DNA of 64,000 bases, taken from positions 120,564,552 through 120,628,551 of the forward strand of contig VDFB02252616.1 of the NCBI GenBank assembly GCA_007258455.2. Direction: 5' to 3'. Source of the stretch: Sequoia sempervirens. Lineage: Eukaryota > Streptophyta > Pinopsida > Cupressales > Cupressaceae. This document shows, piece by piece, positions 12,501-23,728 of the stretch (positions within the stretch are counted from its first letter, which is position 1; every line of letters begins with the position of its first letter). The notes under the pieces are model-generated. The model had not been told where the DNA came from. It saw only the letters and a list, made by a program, of their open reading frames with translations, and did no database searches. The translations under genes and the position numbers were made by a program.

Positions 12501-12850
12501 AGATTGGCAAGCACTTGGCCATCTGGTGACATGATCGACCGGTGTTCCTTTTCGTAGCAATTAGCACATTCCATTATCAGCTCCGAACACTATATAGCTG
12601 GCCGGAAACCAGCAGCTGCATATAGTCCACTTCGGACGATGTTGTGCGAAGTGACTGAAGCCCGATGACTTCCAATTCCAAACATCCTGTTCTTGAAGGT
12701 TTCTAGGTTGACGGAGCCCAAATTGGTGTCTGTCGACTTGCCCAGCTTTGAAATAAACTTCGACTCTGGCATGAATGTCTTGCTCAGCTTCTTGATCACA
12801 GCTTGTCTGGAGGCGCCATTGTCCTTTCCAGTTGTCCTTACTTCAGCCAT
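9550..12850 (-). pseudogene. LTR-unit ORF, copy A (unrecognised about 1,050-residue protein)
   Basis: I do not recognise the protein. From ATG at 12850 one frame runs to 10157 (898 codons) with internal TAG stops at 12590, 11885, 11024 and 10715 and no frameshift. Homology to copy B continues in another frame (9942-10139) and then to about 9550. Visible blocks are: STDTNLGSVNLETFKNRM; IGEAFGIPVHRN; VNWAEMISDNLHEQL with FYMSSYIIYMLAR; RYGCWFIQFPRFSYIRLQGF; an acidic and basic linker (10.7-11.2 kb); and a Lys/Glu-rich helical C-terminal part. Copy B matches block by block, so this was a real protein. The ATG follows TTTGCAG, a 3' splice acceptor, about 590 bases after a TATA box. A structural (capsid-like) or transposon-accessory role is speculative. 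Confidence 0.75.
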
Positions 12851-13444
12851 CTGCAAACAACAACATTCATCAGCAATTTAATTTAATAAAAATGATACAT
12901 GACATTACATAGGGGCTGCAGTCAACTTCTAGAAGCTGCAATAACTCTCCTGTTTGCAAACCTCAGCTTCTTTTCTTGAATTCCAACACTTAGAACAGAT
13001 TTCTAAGTGGACTTTGATGGCTTCACCTCACTATCCTCAATCAGCAATTTGAACTTCTATAACTTCATATCAACAATCAGCAAGTTCACACTTCGAAAAC
13101 TCGCAACAATTTCCTTCACTTCAAGGCGTCTCCTTCAACTGGCAACCTCCACTAAGCTCAATCAAGATAAGCAAGTTCGAATTCAAACTCTTAGCAATCA
13201 GCAAACTCAAGTCTTCAACCAGCAAGTGCGTCCTCTTTGCTAATCCACTTCTCAGCAACTCAAGGCGTCCTCCTTTAACTCTCAGCACAAGCAACTCATG
13301 GCGTATCTCTTCAGCAACTTGCAAGTGCGCCACTCCTCAGCAAAATTTCGAATACCCAATCTTCAGCAACGATTCACTGCAATGCTTCACTCTTAGAGCA
13401 AGTTCGACTTCCTCAGCTGTGAAAACAAGTGAGAAACTTGTTCA

Positions 13445-13452
13445 TTTTATAG
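13445..13452 (-). promoter_or_regulatory. TATA box upstream of the unit A ORF
   Basis: The minus strand reads AGCTATAAAATGAAC about 590 bases before the ORF start. The interval ends in a TTGTTTGCAG acceptor directly before ATG, and a GGGTATTC donor-like site lies near 13354. Unit B has TTTATAAA, a donor and an acceptor in the same order before its ORF. Together they suggest an ORF-specific promoter with an intron in the 5' leader. Confidence 0.4.
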
Positions 13453-14639
13453 CTAAAATTCGAATTCTAGAAGAAGTTAATTTTAGCCAGTGCAATTAAA
13501 CTCCACTACTCCACTTCAAGAATTCGAATTTTCCCTCTCTGGTGTTTCTGACACTTGTCTCCAGTCGTCGGGAATATTATTCTTCTAGAAACTTGACTTT
13601 GACTGGCATCCTTGAATTTATTTTCGAAAAATTTAATTTAAATTCATCTTTTTCACTCACCAGCCGGAGCTCTGTCACTTGAATTCGAACTTAACTCCTC
13701 CTCTGCTCTGGAAAATTCATCCTCGAAGAATTTAATCAAAATTATCTAGGCAACTGACTTCAAGTTCATTGTTCGAAGAAAATTCATTTTGAAAACACAT
13801 TTTATTCACTCTGCCTTAGAAAATTTTAAATTTTCCCTTAGGAAAATTCACAATTTGAGCACTGATTAAATTCTTCACTGAAAGAGTGTCGGCGAAGTTC
13901 AGAAGACTTGGAAATCCATCTATCATCGCGAACGTCCAGTACCCAGAAGAGAATTTTCTTCAGAACGCCTCGAATCCATGGGTACCCAACGAACAGGTTC
14001 ATTTAATTTTTTGAATTTTGAACCTTAGAAAAATATTATTTTCATCATTTTAAATTCACTCTTCGCCTGTGATCTTCCGTGTTGCTCTGACTTGAAGAAC
14101 TTGAATTCATACTGCATTCCTGACTTCATTACTGAGAGAATTTGCCGACGCTTCGGAAAATTTCATCACCCTGAGGCTCCAGGCATATTTTCTAAGAAGA
14201 GAATATTTGCCTTAGAAAAATATTTTAATCATCTTGCATTTTGAGAACTTACCTTAGAAAATATTTTGTTTGCCTGCCAGCGAGAGAAGTATCATCTTCA
14301 CTTAGAAAAAATTTACTCATGCCCGACACACTTGATTTGCCACTCACCATTTTGGATTTGACTTCACACTTGAAAGGCAATTTTATTAAAAATTCTAACG
14401 CCTTAGAGAAAAAAATTTTAAAAAATCATCTCATACATACTTCTTCACCATGCCTTAGAAAATTTCACACCTCACATGTCTTAGGAAATTTTCTAATACT
14501 TCCTCACTAGCATCACACCTGGCGCCTATAACATACTTGAGAGAAAATCACGCCACACACATTAGAATTGAAGAGGAAAAAAAAATAAATAAAAAATAAA
14601 AAATAAAAATCACGCCTTGAAATATTTCTAACACCCTCC

Positions 14640-15370
14640 ACTCTAGGCGCATATGAGGCTAGGAGAGGAAATTCAAAAATCACGCCTAGGCAACACATCT
14701 TGCAATATTCTCCAACACATCATCTTAGGCGCATTTGAAGCAAGGAAAGGAATAACGCCCACCTTTAACCACCTTTTACCATGCTTCAATCATATTTCAC
14801 CTCATTTACCACCTTTATTCACCATTTACAACCTCAACTTGGGCGCATTTCAGCTATGCAAGAGGATGACCCTTCGTATTCCACCTTTTTGTCTTTACTT
14901 GAGCTCATTTGGGCGCATTTTGATGTAGGTGGAGGATGAAAGTGTTGACTTGTTGACCCACTCCTACCTTGGGCGCATTTTGGTGTGTCTGAAGGATAAA
15001 CTTTTTTCCAACGCCTCAAGAGTGACTCTTCACCTTCCATTTTTCGTCCTGACATGGCCTTGTTTGGGCGCATTTTGCCTAGGGGGAAGGATGAAAACGT
15101 TTGACTTTCTTTGACTTCTGGTGCCTTGGGCGCATTTGGACCCCTGAGCAGGATGAACTTGCATCTTGGGCGCATTTGAAGGTGGTGGCGGATTTTCATA
15201 CCTCCTGAGCTTTCCTTCTTCTTTTGGGCGCATTTCCTTATGCCTACAGGACAAAGATTGTTGACTTTCTTTGACTTCTGGTGCCTTGGGCGCATTTGGA
15301 CCCCTGAGTAGGATGAACGCCATACTTAGAAATTTTCCATGCTTTCTTACTCACCTGGCGCATTTGCTAT
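14640..15370. repeat. GGGCGCATTT motif array in unit A
   Basis: About eleven copies of (G/A/T)GGCGCATTT occur at 40-115-bp spacing, near 14646, 14726, 14841, 14911, 14971, 15065, 15128, 15167, 15225, 15288 and 15356. Two of them sit in nearly identical blocks of some 60 bp ending GGACCCCTGAG. Units B and C carry arrays of a related motif (AAGTCCGCC / GGCGGACTT) in the corresponding non-coding part. The role is unknown. Confidence 0.7.
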
Positions 15371-17369
15371 GTCTTCTGGATGAAGTTCCAGACTTAGACA
15401 AATTTTCTCATTTTTCGCCAACTTACGTGCCCTGCTATTTATAGTAAGTTCTCTGAATTTTGCACCTCTAAAGCTCGAAATGGCTTGAAATTTTGCATAC
15501 TGCATCCTCATAACCTTATCAACCTGTCGGCACTGCCACTTTTAGTCACCCTGCTATTTTTAGCCTGTTTCTAAAGGTGGTTAACTATAAATAGTAACCT
15601 CATGTTTCTGATAGCTCCATTGCTCCGATCGGCTTGAAATTTTAATGAGGCGCTCCTCACCACGTGCCCTGCTGGCTGACATCGGCGCATGCACTCAATT
15701 TACTATTTTTAGCCAGTTTCCAAATTGACTTACTATAAATAGTAAGTGCTCCGTTTGACTTCAAATTCTACCAGCAGATAGCCTGAAGGACGCTAATCGC
15801 GGTGGTTTACACCGGTTTTTGGAAATTTTGACTTTTTACGCCTATTTTTAGGCTCCGAAGTTGGAAACCCTAATTTGCTCCGCATGCATATCAAATGATC
15901 TCGGTTTTCTTTCGTTTCTGTGGCACTGCGATCAGCTCGTGATTCTGAACTGCTGGGAAGCGGCTGTCGGGACACACCTGCTAAAAATAGCAAGTTCCTT
16001 ACGGAGTGAGTATCTGCGTTTGCATGTCACACCATCGCGAAGCTCTCGAAAAACCCACCAGGAATCATCCGACATGCAAAAGAAACCCTGACATGCAAAC
16101 CCTAAAAATAGCCTCGGAAGGCTGAATTATGAAAGTGATCGTCTCGTCTTGCATGTTATATCATCGCGAAGGTCTCGAAAAACCCAGAAGGAATATGCAG
16201 ACATGCAAAGAAAAACTCTGCATCTGCACCCTGAAATTCGTGCCGGAAGCAAGACTGCTAAAAATAGTAAGTTGTCGGTTTTCGCTCAAATTTTGCATGC
16301 GAGTAGCCTGATATGCTCTGAATGCGGTGTGACTATCGAAATCTCAAAATAGCCGATGAATTGCCCTGAATTTCATACTTACTAAAAATAGTAAGTACCT
16401 CAGAATCTGATGAAAATTGGCTGGAAGCCTGCTGAATGCCTGCTGACAACAACATTAAGTTCAATTTTCAATTTACTCACTTTACTTGACCTTGGATTGA
16501 CCAGAAACGGTGAAACCCTAATTTTAGACTTGGTCAGTTTCACACTTAAACTCACTGACGGGTGCAACCCCAGAAAGACGGACATCAGAAAAGAGAGAGC
16601 GAGAGAGAGAGAGAGAGAGAAAAACCCAAGCCAAAAGACCAGAATGGAGCAAAATTTAGGGGGTCCCCATCTTGAATGGGGCGATGTGTGAAAAGGTCAC
16701 AACAGTCGTCAGCAGCCGTTTGAAGTGTCAGATGGCAGTTTAGGAAAATGGTTAAGTCTGGAAACCCGTAAATAAATTTAATTAGGGGCGCCTAATTTTT
16801 CAGGGGGTTAAATGATGGATTTTGCAATAGTGTCTCCCAGCAGACATTTCTTCCTTGTTCAGTAGGCTTTCCGATGAATTTACCAGTTCAGTCTCAGCAT
16901 CATCTGGTCACCCGGGAATCAGTGTCGAAGATGGCCAGTCGTAACTTTGTCGTCAGCTATAAAATAGGAAGTTAATAAAAAGAGCAATATCTTGAGCAAA
17001 CAGACGCCTATGAGCTCAGATGATGACTTTTTGGAATCGGTGAAGTCTAACGGTGAATCCTAAAGCTTCATTCGAATTGTCAACTGAAGTATAATAATAT
17101 TTAATATTTATTTTGCATATTTTGGCATTAAAATGGCGAATCTCTAAAATTGATGCCTTTGCAAATTGCACGATGAATATTAATTTATTATTATTTATTT
17201 CCGGACTTAGTGTCAGTATCAGTGTAACTGAAAGGGGTCCAATCAGAAGCCTTCTATTTTCAGCTGAGGTTTTAAATCTTACAGTCAACGAGTTGGTGCG
17301 AATTTTCTCTTGTTTAAACATGGCGCCTTCATCTATTATTCACCAAGCTTCCAGAGAAATTCATATTTT

Positions 17370-17500
17370 CAAGCAAAATTCGTTTTTCTTCAAGGCAAAG
17401 GCGTATTTTCAAGCAAAATTTGTTTTTCTTCAAGGCAAAGGCGTATTTTCAAGCAAAATTCGTATTTTTCAAGGCAATTCATATCTTCAAAGGCAAATTC
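17370..17500 (+). repeat. 40-bp tandem repeat
   Basis: CAAGCAAAATT starts at 17370, 17410 and 17450. The first two units are identical except for one base and include TTTTTCTTCAAGGCAAAGGC. The third decays after about 20 bases into AAGGCAATTCATATC-like variants. It is non-coding and local. Confidence 0.85.
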
Positions 17501-18658
17501 GTAATTTCCAAGAATAAAGCCGTATTTTTCAAAGGCGATTTCTCCAATCACATTCTTTTGTAGGTTAAAGTTCACAGTTCTCAGCAATTTGAAGAATTCA
17601 AGGGCGATTTTCATTGAAGAACATACAAAAAATGTCTTTTTCCTCCTTGAATCTCAATTTTCTCTCAAATTCCAATTCGCATCTTCCTGAAATTGGCAAA
17701 TTCGACAAGTTCAAACATCTGGATCATTTCTATATAATTTCCTCGAATTAAAATCATGCGTTTGATTTTTCAGGAATTTTTAACTTCAGAACATTCATTC
17801 TTGAGTTTCTAATTTTATCAACTGAAAACTCTTTGCATGGTTGAGTAGAAGTCATATTTTCGCATTTCTGACGTTCTGGATTGTCTTAGAATCTTTTTCT
17901 GGACAAAACCCATATCTCAGATTTTTCGCTGAAAATTACCCTTCGATAGGCTATTTTTAGCCTCAGCAGGGTATTTTTAGCTTTCCAGAAATCTTGTCAG
18001 AACATAGTCAAGTTCACAGTCAACAGGCGAGTTTTTCAGAGTACAGTACACACAAACTGAATTCAAGACCAAATCGGTCTTAATTCATGATTTCGTTACA
18101 AAAGCTGAGACCAATTTGTATCAAGCTGCAGATGAGATAATAGCCATCACTTCAGTTACGAAGCCGCCAAAGTTATAAGTCTGTGAAATGCTAGTTTGAG
18201 TGTGCAAAGATTGCCAAGATTGCTCAAGTTGCTGCTATTCAGATGTTGACGCAGTCAACAATCTCGTTAAAGGATCGGTTGCTCGAGATCACAGCCAGTA
18301 GACTTCAGTTCCTACCTCTCAGAAGAGACTTTATACACAGGAGTTAACTTGGCGTTACCCTTTCAAGTTAACTCGTTGTTTCATCACATGCATATCTATT
18401 CTGAGATCAGCTTTATTTACTTGGAGTTTCATTTAGGGTTTTACGTTAACTGATGGTAGTCTTCCAGTTAACTCACTTTCAATAAGGACGTGCATGCTTG
18501 CACAATTGTCCATTTTTAGATTAGATGTTTCGGTTAACTGATGGTAGTTTTCCGGTTGACTGTATAGTTTACTTCATTAGGGTTTGGCAGCAAATCTTGC
18601 ATGCATTGCAAGACTGTAGATGACTCAAGGTGATTTTAGGGTTCCCTACACTTTGATG

Positions 18659-18667
18659 TATATAAAT
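18659..18667 (+). promoter_or_regulatory. TATA box in the copia non-coding region
   Basis: GTATATAAATAAGAG is followed some 40 bases on by CTTTTGCTTGAGAGAG, which looks like a plant LTR core promoter. It lies about 1 kb upstream of the polypurine tract at 19668, where no LTR promoter is expected if the stretch is internal. It may mark an unrecognised long LTR covering roughly 6.8-19.6 kb. Confidence 0.4.
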
Positions 18668-18788
18668 AAGAGCTTTTGCTCATTTGTAAATAACTTTTGC
18701 TTGAGAGAGAAATATATGCTGTGCCTACCTTGCCCTCAATATTGGTCTTTTGGTATTTGTTCATGTGTCTTCACTATTACGATTAATT

Positions 18789-19060
18789 GTTATGCCACGT
18801 AGGGTTTCATGCAATTGTAATGGTGAATTCTTTCCATAGTTTAGATAAATCTGTTTTGTGCATCTTTACCGTTATGATCAATTGTTATGCCACATAGGGT
18901 TTCATGCGATTGTGATGATAAATTTGTTTTGTGAACCTTTAATGTTATGATCAAGTGTTATGCCACATAGGGTTTCATGCGATTGTGATGATAAATCTGT
19001 TTTGTGAGTCTTTACTATTATGATCAAGTGTTATGCCACATAGGGTTTCATGAGATTATT
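18789..19060 (+). repeat. 72-94-bp tandem repeat downstream of the TATA box
   Basis: TGTTATGCCAC(A/G)TAGGGTTTCATG begins at 18789, 18883, 18957 and 19029, giving intervals of 94, 74 and 72 bp. The spacers share AAATCTGTTTTGTG. It is non-coding. Confidence 0.8.
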
Positions 19061-19099
19061 ATGGTAAATTCTTAAATCTATTTTGTGCCTAATAAACTT

Positions 19100-19340
19100 G
19101 TTCAGATTGAGATAATAGTTGCGCCACCTTGCCTTCAAGTAGAGAATCTGCACTTGGTTATCGTGTGTTGTCGTGGACAATAAACTAATTCGGATTGAGA
19201 TAATAGATGCGCCACCTTGCCTTCAAGTAGAGAATCCGTATCCAGTTTATCATGTGATGTTACCAATAAACTTGTCTAGATTGAGCTGATAGATGCGCCA
19301 CCTTGCCTTCAAGTTGAGAATCTATACATGTTTATCGTCT
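19100..19340 (+). repeat. 86-88-bp tandem repeat
   Basis: Three units contain GCGCCACCTTGCCTTCAAGT at 19121, 19209 and 19295, each preceded by an AATAAACT...AGATTGAG passage and followed by TTATCGTGT-like sequence. It directly follows the 72-94-bp array and resembles U5-type repeated sequence. Confidence 0.8.
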
Positions 19341-19667
19341 AATAGTCAAACCCTGCTCCATTTCCTCATGCTCTGTTTTCTTGAGGAAATTGGATAGATT
19401 TAAAGTAGATAGCTTAGTTGTAGTTAATGATCTGCGAAACCAGAAAATCCTTAGCTGCAACGTTCTTGGTTTTCTTAACCTTGTGCCTCTTTCAGCTGAG
19501 AACAAAAAGATAGGACTTAGATTACTTTTCTTTTCCACGCATTCCAACACTACGAGGGAGCTTCCCCTCCTAATTTGAAGAGCACTCATTACGCAGTGTG
19601 CATAGCTGTCCGTACAAACCTGCACTCTAGAGGTGTTAGTTTTTACGCCAACATTGCCATCAGTGAC

Positions 19668-19679
19668 AAAGGGGGAGAT
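19668..19679 (+). other. polypurine tract
   Basis: AAAGGGGGAGAT is immediately followed by TGTTGG, the start of a copia LTR. The preceding TTGCCATCAGTGAC is also typical of Sirevirus-type 3' ends. It primes plus-strand DNA synthesis and fixes the orientation as plus. Confidence 0.85.
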
Positions 19680-20029
19680 TGTTGGAAATATGAATAGCTT
19701 GTTTGTTGTCATCAATGTCAACAGTTCTAGGTTGTTGCATTGATGTCAACAAGTCTATGGAGAGATTGTTGGAAGTCTATGGAGATACTTTGATTGGTTG
19801 CATTATGTTGTCATTATTAGTATCATTGATGTCAACCTCTAGTGTTGCTTTGATGAGCATGTATTGGTGATTGATAATGTTCAACCTCTTGTGTTGTTGA
19901 GATGTTGAAGAAGTGTTCCAGGTGATGAGTTTGGGTTTGTGGTGCTTGGTTTCCAAGTGCTTTTGAGAAAATTTAAATAAAAGAGGAAACAATCTGGTGA
20001 AGAGTGTTTGGTGTGACAAAGTGGTGTTC

Positions 20030-21877
20030 TGAAATATCCCCCTTACTTTTTTTGTTTTGTTTTTTCACACGCAATGTTGCACCCATTAAGGTTAGCTCAA
20101 TAAACATAATCAGTTGAAAGGGAACCCTTCACTTTCTAATCACCAAGTTCTCGATGTGGGCGAGGTGAGAGCATACGATGCAAGGGGGTCGTTAGATGAA
20201 AACTAGAAATGAAAGTACAATGTTGTAGGCAGCTAGCCGGCCATTCTGAAAGTAAATGCTGAAAAGTAAAGTAGGTAGATAACTGACCATAAAAGCTCGA
20301 CCGCTTGTTCAGCAGGAGCAAAACTACAACTAAAAAGTAAACAACTCAACCACTTATTCAGTGGGAGTGAGATATACAAAATGTAAAGTGTTGAAAGTAA
20401 TAAGGCTGATTAGTACTACTGAAATCAGCGTTACAATATGTTCTCTCATACAATGATATTATGAAGAAATATGTCTCTAATCAAACCAATTGATTTGCAA
20501 TATTCCTTGTTACAATTATGAGTTAAACACTAAGGAAATATAGCAAATAACTGCAATAACCAGGTCTGATACAAAAACACAGCAAACTGAAAATCAAACC
20601 AGCTAACATAGAAATCACATAAAAGCTCACAACTTCACCAAAACAGCTCCGAACTTCGTCCAACTGAAAGAAAATGAACAATAGAGATTAAGCGTCCAAA
20701 TTGCTTGAGAAAGACACCATAGAAGTCACCCAAATGAGAAGCATGAATTCCAAGACAAAGCCACAAGATGGGGCGGCCTCTTGAGGAGATCGACCTTGTC
20801 TAGAAAATTCAAGACTTCGCCATAAAATCTGAAACCATGGAAAATGAGGTGCCTTGGGCCAAGGAATTCAATGAGCCAACACCCAAAACCATACAAAAAT
20901 CACACAAGGAGCAATGGCCAAAAACATGCTTCAGCCAAGCACAACTAGCAACTCTAAACAGAAAATATCTCCAAAACAATTCACTGTGAAGCTCAATCTG
21001 CAACCTCTGGATGAAGAAGCGGTCTCAATCAGCTAGGTGTTATCTTTCAAATGCGAAACCAATATTAGCTAGGAGGTATGCGTTCCTCGAAGCAAGGGGT
21101 CTGAAATCATTTTATCAACACTTCGTTGTATTGAGCAATGGATGCCAAATGAATGAGCAAAGCCCTGTATTTATAGCACTTTTGAGAAGACACTTCAAAT
21201 TCCCCTCTTCCCTCCAAAAGTAGGCACCCAAACTCAAAATACAAATTATTATTTTAAATTTCCTTTTATCACCTCTTCCTAGGCGTCCCACATAAAACTG
21301 GAAAAAGTTTAACACTTTTAACTATTTCCTTTTCTCCACATGGGGCGTCCAAACTCAAGGCCCTCTTTTAAAAACAACATCAAGTCATCCGCCTAGGCCA
21401 TGGGGCCCAAAAGATAATAAAATATAAGAATGACTTAAATTATTCAATTTGCCAAAACAAGCCCAAAAGTGTTGAAGACCAAATTACCAAAACTGCTTTG
21501 TCCGAAATAGAAACTACACTGAATTGTTGAACTGCTGCCAAACACAGTACTGCCAGAAATAGCATTTACTAAAAATAGCATACGACTAAAATAGTGATTC
21601 TAAACTCATTTTAACCACAATCTGGGCAGCTGTCGCAACTTACTAAAAATAGTGAGTCCAAAAAAGCCTCTGATGTAGACGCATGTTACATCATTCTGAA
21701 GCTTTCTGAAAACCCAGTAAGACCCAAAAACTATTTTGCAAAACAATTGCATGCAACCCCCTAAAAACACAAAAGAAACCTCCAAGCAACTGAAAACCCT
21801 AATTTTCACTTCCGACAGGCCTACGGGCATCCGAGATAGGCATCAGAACTGACTACTGCGGAGAAGGGGACATTACA
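20030..21877 (-). repeat. solo LTR in the copia 3' LTR
   Basis: This 1,848-bp insert begins TGAAATATCCCCC and ends GGGGACATTACA, with perfect TGTTC target duplications at 20025-20029 and 21878-21882. The minus strand begins TGTAATGTCCCCTTCTC, sharing its first 12 bases or more with the LTR at 1873-3266. No coding frame was seen. It carries ACTAAAAATAGTGAGT-type motifs at 21560-21660. Confidence 0.88.
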
Positions 21878-22614
21878 TGTTCAGTGTTTTGCTCCACATT
21901 TCTTCATGGTTGAAGATTTGTCTGTGCAGTTCAGATATGTTGATCAGAGGTGTTATACCCAGAGTTTCAGGTTTTGGATCGTTATGCAGAGAAAGTTGTG
22001 TTCACCAGTGTGTGAACTGTGAAAGCAGTGTTGTCTAGGAGAAATGGTTTTGCTCCACATTTCTCCGCAATTTGGTTTTTGGTCTTGCGGATCTAAGGGT
22101 GTGCTTACATTGCTCATATATATCTTCAATTTGAGTTGTTTGTGTTTTGGTGCTCCAAAAGGTTGGATTCAAGAGTTGTAGTGTGTGGAAGGTTAGCTGG
22201 TTGTGCAGAATGAATATGTTCTTTTGATGTAGGATGTTTGATGGAATATTCCAAATTGTGTTTTTAAGTGTTGTGTGTGGTCCGCGAGTCATCTGTGGAT
22301 GAAAGGAAGCATGTACTTAATTGTTTAATGGTGTTAACATAGGTTAGGTGGACCTTGGGTGTTTACACTAATTGTGGATATGCTTCGATGTTTGTGGAAG
22401 CGTGGCGTGGCATGTATGTGTGTATTTGGATCCAAGTTAAGGTGTGTTGTGGTCCGCCTTCATTCCTTTCCATTATGGGAATGTTTTGGTACCGACCTAA
22501 TTTGAATTTGCATGTTTGAGGTGCATAGCCAACCTTGTGAATTGTTTTCAAGGTTGAAGATGGTATATATGAATGTTGAGTTGATGAAGGCGGAGTAATG
22601 CGAAGTGTTAGAGA

Positions 22615-23728
22615 CATAGTTACAAGACTCGGACTCGGCAAGCCAATTTTTGACTTGGACTCGGACTCGGAGCCCAGACTCGGCGCAAACTCGGCAAAGA
22701 CTCGGCAAATAGAAAAACCCAAAAAATTCAGAGATTTTTAAGGATTTAACACTTGTTTCACGCACCCTTTAATAAATAAACCTTAAAGACACAATAACAT
22801 CATCAAATAGAAATTACTATGATCTCATACACAAACATACATCAATCACATAAGTATAAACGCAAATTTTAACTGAAGGAAATAACACATTCAAATATAT
22901 AAATATTGTCAAATGTATACAAAACTCATGGAATATGAAATCCATGGCATCAAAACAAATATCAAAATTAAAAATATAAGTCTATGGCTCAAAAGAGCTT
23001 GCATTACTCATCCCAACATCACGACAAGTCATGCGCTAGTGTCTAAGATAGGTCATAGATGATGATGTAGCCATGATATTTGCTTGCATCTCAATGATTG
23101 GTGTGTATATTCAAGTGAGGAATTTATTATTAAAATTTTATTGTAGCCTTCAAGACTACATGCTTTGTTGTCTAATGTATGGAACAAGATAATCCTTGAT
23201 TATGGCTTTGACTGCAAAAGATGCAAAGATTTGCAACAGGGGATATGTATTTTGTAGGTTTAATGATCATGATTCATCATTGGCCTATAACATGCTTAGA
23301 CCTATAGTTTGATGAGGTTTTGGGGGAAACACCCCAACAGGATCGAGGGGTAGTGCCCCTCGCAGCGGTCTGGGGGCAGCACCCCTCGTGGGGGTCTGGG
23401 GGCAACGCCCCTAGTGGGGTCAAGGGGCAGCGCCCCTTGTGGGGGTCTAGGGGCAGCGCCCCCAGCGGGGTCGAGGGGCAGCGCCCCTTGCAGGGTCGAG
23501 GGGCAGCGCCCCTCGCGGGTCCCACTTAAATAAAAAAAATTGTAAATTAAAGATTGCAATTTTTTTAAAAAAATTTAATTAAAATGGCCGAGTCTGAGGC
23601 ACAAAACTCGGCGAGTCAGCCGAGTCTTAGCAAGTACTCGGCAGCCAAGTCTCTAGGACTCGTTTAGGGTCACTCGCCTCGGGACTTGCGAGTACTCGCC
23701 GAGTTTGGGCGAGTCTTGTAACTATCAA
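22615..23728. mobile_element. hAT-like non-autonomous DNA transposon
   Basis: The terminal inverted repeats read TAGTTACAAGACTCG (22617) and CGAGTCTTGTAACTA (to 23724). They are flanked by 8-bp direct repeats GTTAGAGA (22607-22614) and CTTAGAGA (23729-23736), with one mismatch. Many subterminal ACTCGGC copies occur in direct and inverted orientation at both ends, typical of hAT transposase-binding clusters. No transposase frame was found. An internal GC-rich array is listed separately. hAT assignment rests on the 8-bp duplication and subterminal repeats. Confidence 0.75.
23343..23522. repeat. GC-rich array of GGGGCAGCGCCCC hairpin units
   Basis: Seven or so units of about 21-25 bp, each with the near-palindrome GGGGCAGCGCCCCT separated by (C/G)GGGGTC(T/G), stand in otherwise AT-rich DNA inside the hAT-like element. 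Open frames on both strands (Pro/Ala/Arg-rich) are by-products of the repeat. Confidence 0.85.

Larger units (their letters stand above)
8457..16704 (-). mobile_element. unit A: giant solo-LTR-like element encoding a large ORF
   Basis: On the minus strand it begins TGTTGTGACCTTTTCACAC and ends in CATCAACA. It is flanked by GTCGT (16705-16709) and GCCGT (8452-8456), a 5-bp duplication with one mismatch. Its terminal sequences match unit B (48216-55980) and unit C (32656-37331). Each end motif occurs once, so there is no pair of LTRs. Sense-strand order is a non-coding part with a GGGCGCATTT array, a TATA box (13445), a splice-acceptor-like site and ATG at 12850, an ORF to about 9.55 kb, a second TATA box (9383), and an end segment shared with B and C. 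I infer a solo LTR whose U3 holds a gene. A non-autonomous element lacking ordinary LTRs is the alternative. Confidence 0.65.
16705..19667 (+). other. non-coding region of the copia composite, right of unit A
   Basis: It continues the sequence broken by unit A at 8457. No coding frame was recognised. It holds a resumption of the 205-bp repeat, a 40-bp tandem repeat, a TATA box and two further tandem arrays, each listed separately. A/T-rich stretches and GGTTAACTGATGGTAG-type repeats lie around 18.45 and 18.53 kb. Confidence 0.4.

Noticed and set aside
8457..16704. Unit A as a full LTR element with two LTRs
   Set aside because: Neither terminal sequence recurs inside the unit, and no primer site, polypurine tract or pol was seen.
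23277..23559. Pro/Ala/Arg-rich open frames on both strands
   Set aside because: They arise from the GC-rich 21-25-bp repeat inside the hAT-like element. All frames stay open because of repeat composition.
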